A DNA stretch of 64,000 nucleotides from Rhodovulum euryhalinum (GTDB lineage Bacteria > Pseudomonadota > Alphaproteobacteria > Rhodobacterales > Rhodobacteraceae), in the NCBI RefSeq assembly GCF_004342445.1, contig NZ_SLWW01000002.1, positions 62,001-126,000 of the forward strand, written 5' to 3'. Under the pieces are notes generated by a model that did no database searches, was not told where the DNA came from, and saw only the letters and a program-made list of their open reading frames with translations. This document shows, one piece after another, positions 62,463 to 64,000 of the stretch; the stretch's first letter is position 1; each line of letters starts with the position of its first letter. Made by a program: the position numbers and the translations under genes.

Positions 62463-64000
62463 TCAGCGCGGCCCGGATGAAACCAGCAAATCCTTCAGGC
62501 GGTCACGCATGGCCTCGCTTCCCTCGAGCAGCGCCCTGGCGCCGGAAAGGCTGGGCTCTGCCGCGGGATCGAACGAGGCGGCTGGCGTCTGCTGTCGCAG
62601 CACCGCATAGCCGCTCTGGGTTTCCGGCCCCTTTGCTTCGACGGTGGACCAGTCCCGATCACGCCAGGCGAGTTCGGCCTGTTTTCCGGTTTCTCCGGCG
62701 GCGGCGTAATAATCTGCCGCCATCGCGAGATCCCCACGGCTGCGGGCAGCCTCTGCCCGAAGCAGGTCGGCTTCTGGCGTGTCGACCTCCGACAGGTATT
62801 GCGTGGCCTGCTCGGGGCGCCCGGCCGCCAGCGCGAGACGCGCACGCACCAACCGCTCCTGACTGGTGCCCTGCGGCGGTATCATGGCCACGATTTCCTC
62901 GGCCCGGGCTGCGAAACCGAGCCGCAGCAAACGGTCGGCGACCGCGAAGCGCGCATTCGGGACGACGCTCACCTCGGGACGGGCCAGCACGCCGACGAAA
63001 GCCTGGCGCAAGAGTTCGGCGTCGTCGCCTTGGCCCGCCAAACCGCGCACCAGGTCCGACACCAGCTCTTCCCGGGTGTCCAGCCCGTGGTGGACCAGCA
63101 TTCCGAAGGCCGTCGCGAAATTCCCGCGCGCTGCGTGGCCCCGGATCGCAAGTTCAAGCAGGCGACTTCCCAACGCCGTGCCGCGCCGTTCGTAGGCAAG
63201 CGCCTCGGCCAGGGCAAGCGCATCGGCCTCGGGGACCTGCCCCGCCGCGAGATCGGTTTCGAGTTGCAGGACGATGGCTTCCGGTGACGACGGACCGCCT
63301 TCGGACAGAACCTCGGCAATCCGGGCCTCGGCCGAGTCGGTTTCGCCCTGCGAAAGGTCGAGCCGCGCCTCGACCAGGGTGAGTTCGCCCGACCGGGTCT
63401 TGTCGCCCGCACGCGCCACGGCATTGCGCACCCGCGTCGCGGCGGCCGTTTCCCCGGAGGACAGGAACCGCTCGGCAAGGATCGGGCCAAGATGCCGGCG
63501 CAGGTGGAGCGGCAACTCGGAGAAGCCGCGAATGACGGCGGCTTCGTCGACATCGCTGACAGAGGGGATCTGCGGCCTCGCAAGCGCCGCCCAGAGCGCT
63601 GCGCGCGAGGGGCAGGAGATCTGGCCATCGAAAAGCTCGGGCGTATCGGCGAGCCCGCTGTCGATGATCGCCCCGAGCTGACGCCAGATCGCTGCCGGGG
63701 GCGTATCAAGGCCGACCGTATCGATGACCGCGCGCGCCTCGGCGCCGAATCCCAGGGCAAGATAGGCCCGAACGAGGTTCCCGGCCCCGTCGGGATCGGC
63801 CGCATCCCGCATGTTGAGCAGGGATCCGCGCCGATCCGCGATCAGCGCGGCCGGCGGCAGGTGGGCCCCCCAGGACGCGAGATCGAAATAGGAATCCGGA
63901 TAGCACGGATCCCCAAGCGCAGACCGATCCTGGCCGTTCGCGCCGGGACCGTAGCCGCGATCGATGCTGGTTTCGACATGCATGTTGGGGCGATCGCCAA
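62463..64000 (-). CDS. Large helical-repeat (TPR-like) protein in flagellar cluster, 5' end open
   Basis: At least 506 residues; the first Met is at 63983 but the frame stays open to the edge, so the gene may start outside the window. The sequence is Ala/Leu/Arg/Glu-rich helical hairpins (RARLALAAGRPEQATQYLSE, ARSRGDLAMAADYYAAAGE), the look of tetratricopeptide repeats, in at least the C-terminal 300 residues. No catalytic motif. Its place beside flhA suggests a flagellar role, perhaps like rhizobial MotC, a periplasmic TPR-containing motor protein, but I cannot confirm similarity. A signal peptide, if present, is beyond the window. Confidence 0.65.
   Translation of the reverse strand, partial: GDRPNMHVETSIDRGYGPGANGQDRSALGDPCYPDSYFDLASWGAHLPPAALIADRRGSLLNMRDAADPDGAGNLVRAYLALGFGAEARAVIDTVGLDTPPAAIWRQLGAIIDSGLADTPELFDGQISCPSRAALWAALARPQIPSVSDVDEAAVIRGFSELPLHLRRHLGPILAERFLSSGETAAATRVRNAVARAGDKTRSGELTLVEARLDLSQGETDSAEARIAEVLSEGGPSSPEAIVLQLETDLAAGQVPEADALALAEALAYERRGTALGSRLLELAIRGHAARGNFATAFGMLVHHGLDTREELVSDLVRGLAGQGDDAELLRQAFVGVLARPEVSVVPNARFAVADRLLRLGFAARAEEIVAMIPPQGTSQERLVRARLALAAGRPEQATQYLSEVDTPEADLLRAEAARSRGDLAMAADYYAAAGETGKQAELAWRDRDWSTVEAKGPETQSGYAVLRQQTPAASFDPAAEPSLSGARALLEGSEAMRDRLKDLLVSSGPR

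Overview
The window is high-GC, densely packed bacterial DNA with alphaproteobacterial gene content. The flagellar genes flaF and flbT, the DUF1217 flagellar protein, the IalB-rlmN pair, an iron block of imelysin, bfd/bfr and di-heme oxidoreductase genes, and CtrA-like TTAA-N7-TTGA boxes in front of flagellar promoters all point to a flagellated, heterotrophic member of the Rhodobacterales (Rhodobacteraceae/Roseobacteraceae group). This assignment rests on recognised protein families and gene order, not on a database search. No tRNA, rRNA or CRISPR array was seen.

1-18 kb is mostly housekeeping and metabolism: the end of an IalB gene, rlmN, a lytic-transglycosylase-like lipoprotein, hspQ, gamma-glutamyltransferase, an RsbV/RsbW-like pair, a thiolase, a free methionine-R-sulfoxide reductase, an RluA-type pseudouridine synthase, an aldehyde dehydrogenase with a natural His4/Cys3 tail, pnp and rpsO separated by an opposing gene, a fluoroacetate-dehalogenase-like hydrolase and a chemoreceptor.

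17.5-21.6 kb is the most striking region. An ECF sigma factor and its membrane anti-sigma factor sit beside an exported subtilisin-like protease whose mature N-terminus is ten aspartates, a DUF6065-like protein, and an exported protein ending in a 45-residue Ser/Asn-only tract. Three copies of one 30-bp element (GGAATA, 16 bp, GTAGTCCC) lie in promoter position before the anti-sigma gene, the protease gene and the Ser/Asn gene, each in the right orientation. This looks like a self-contained, promoter-defined regulon.

21.7-26 kb encodes a complete sugar ABC importer. 26.1-31.8 kb is a six-gene iron block (imelysin, bfd, bfr, di-heme oxidoreductase, second imelysin, DUF1513). 31.9-36.7 kb is a glycan locus (UDP-glucuronate decarboxylase-like, GalE, cellulose-synthase-like GT2, GH26-like hydrolase). 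Then come asd, a DUF4139 protein, a bicarbonate-uptake operon (beta-carbonic anhydrase, SbtA, PII-like SbtB), an M17 aminopeptidase and an NlpC/P60 protein. A decayed IS481-type transposase remnant marks the boundary to the flagellar region.

45.4-64 kb is a flagellar cluster: flgD-fliK leftward; flgJ-like, flgN-like, flagellin, flaF, flbT and DUF1217 rightward; fliI leftward; flgB-flgC-fliE-fliQ-flgF-flgG-flgA-flgH-fliL rightward; and flhA-fliR-flhB-fliJ-like leftward, preceded by a large helical-repeat protein that runs off the right edge. Motor, switch and MS-ring genes (motAB, fliG, fliF) are not in the window and presumably lie outside it.
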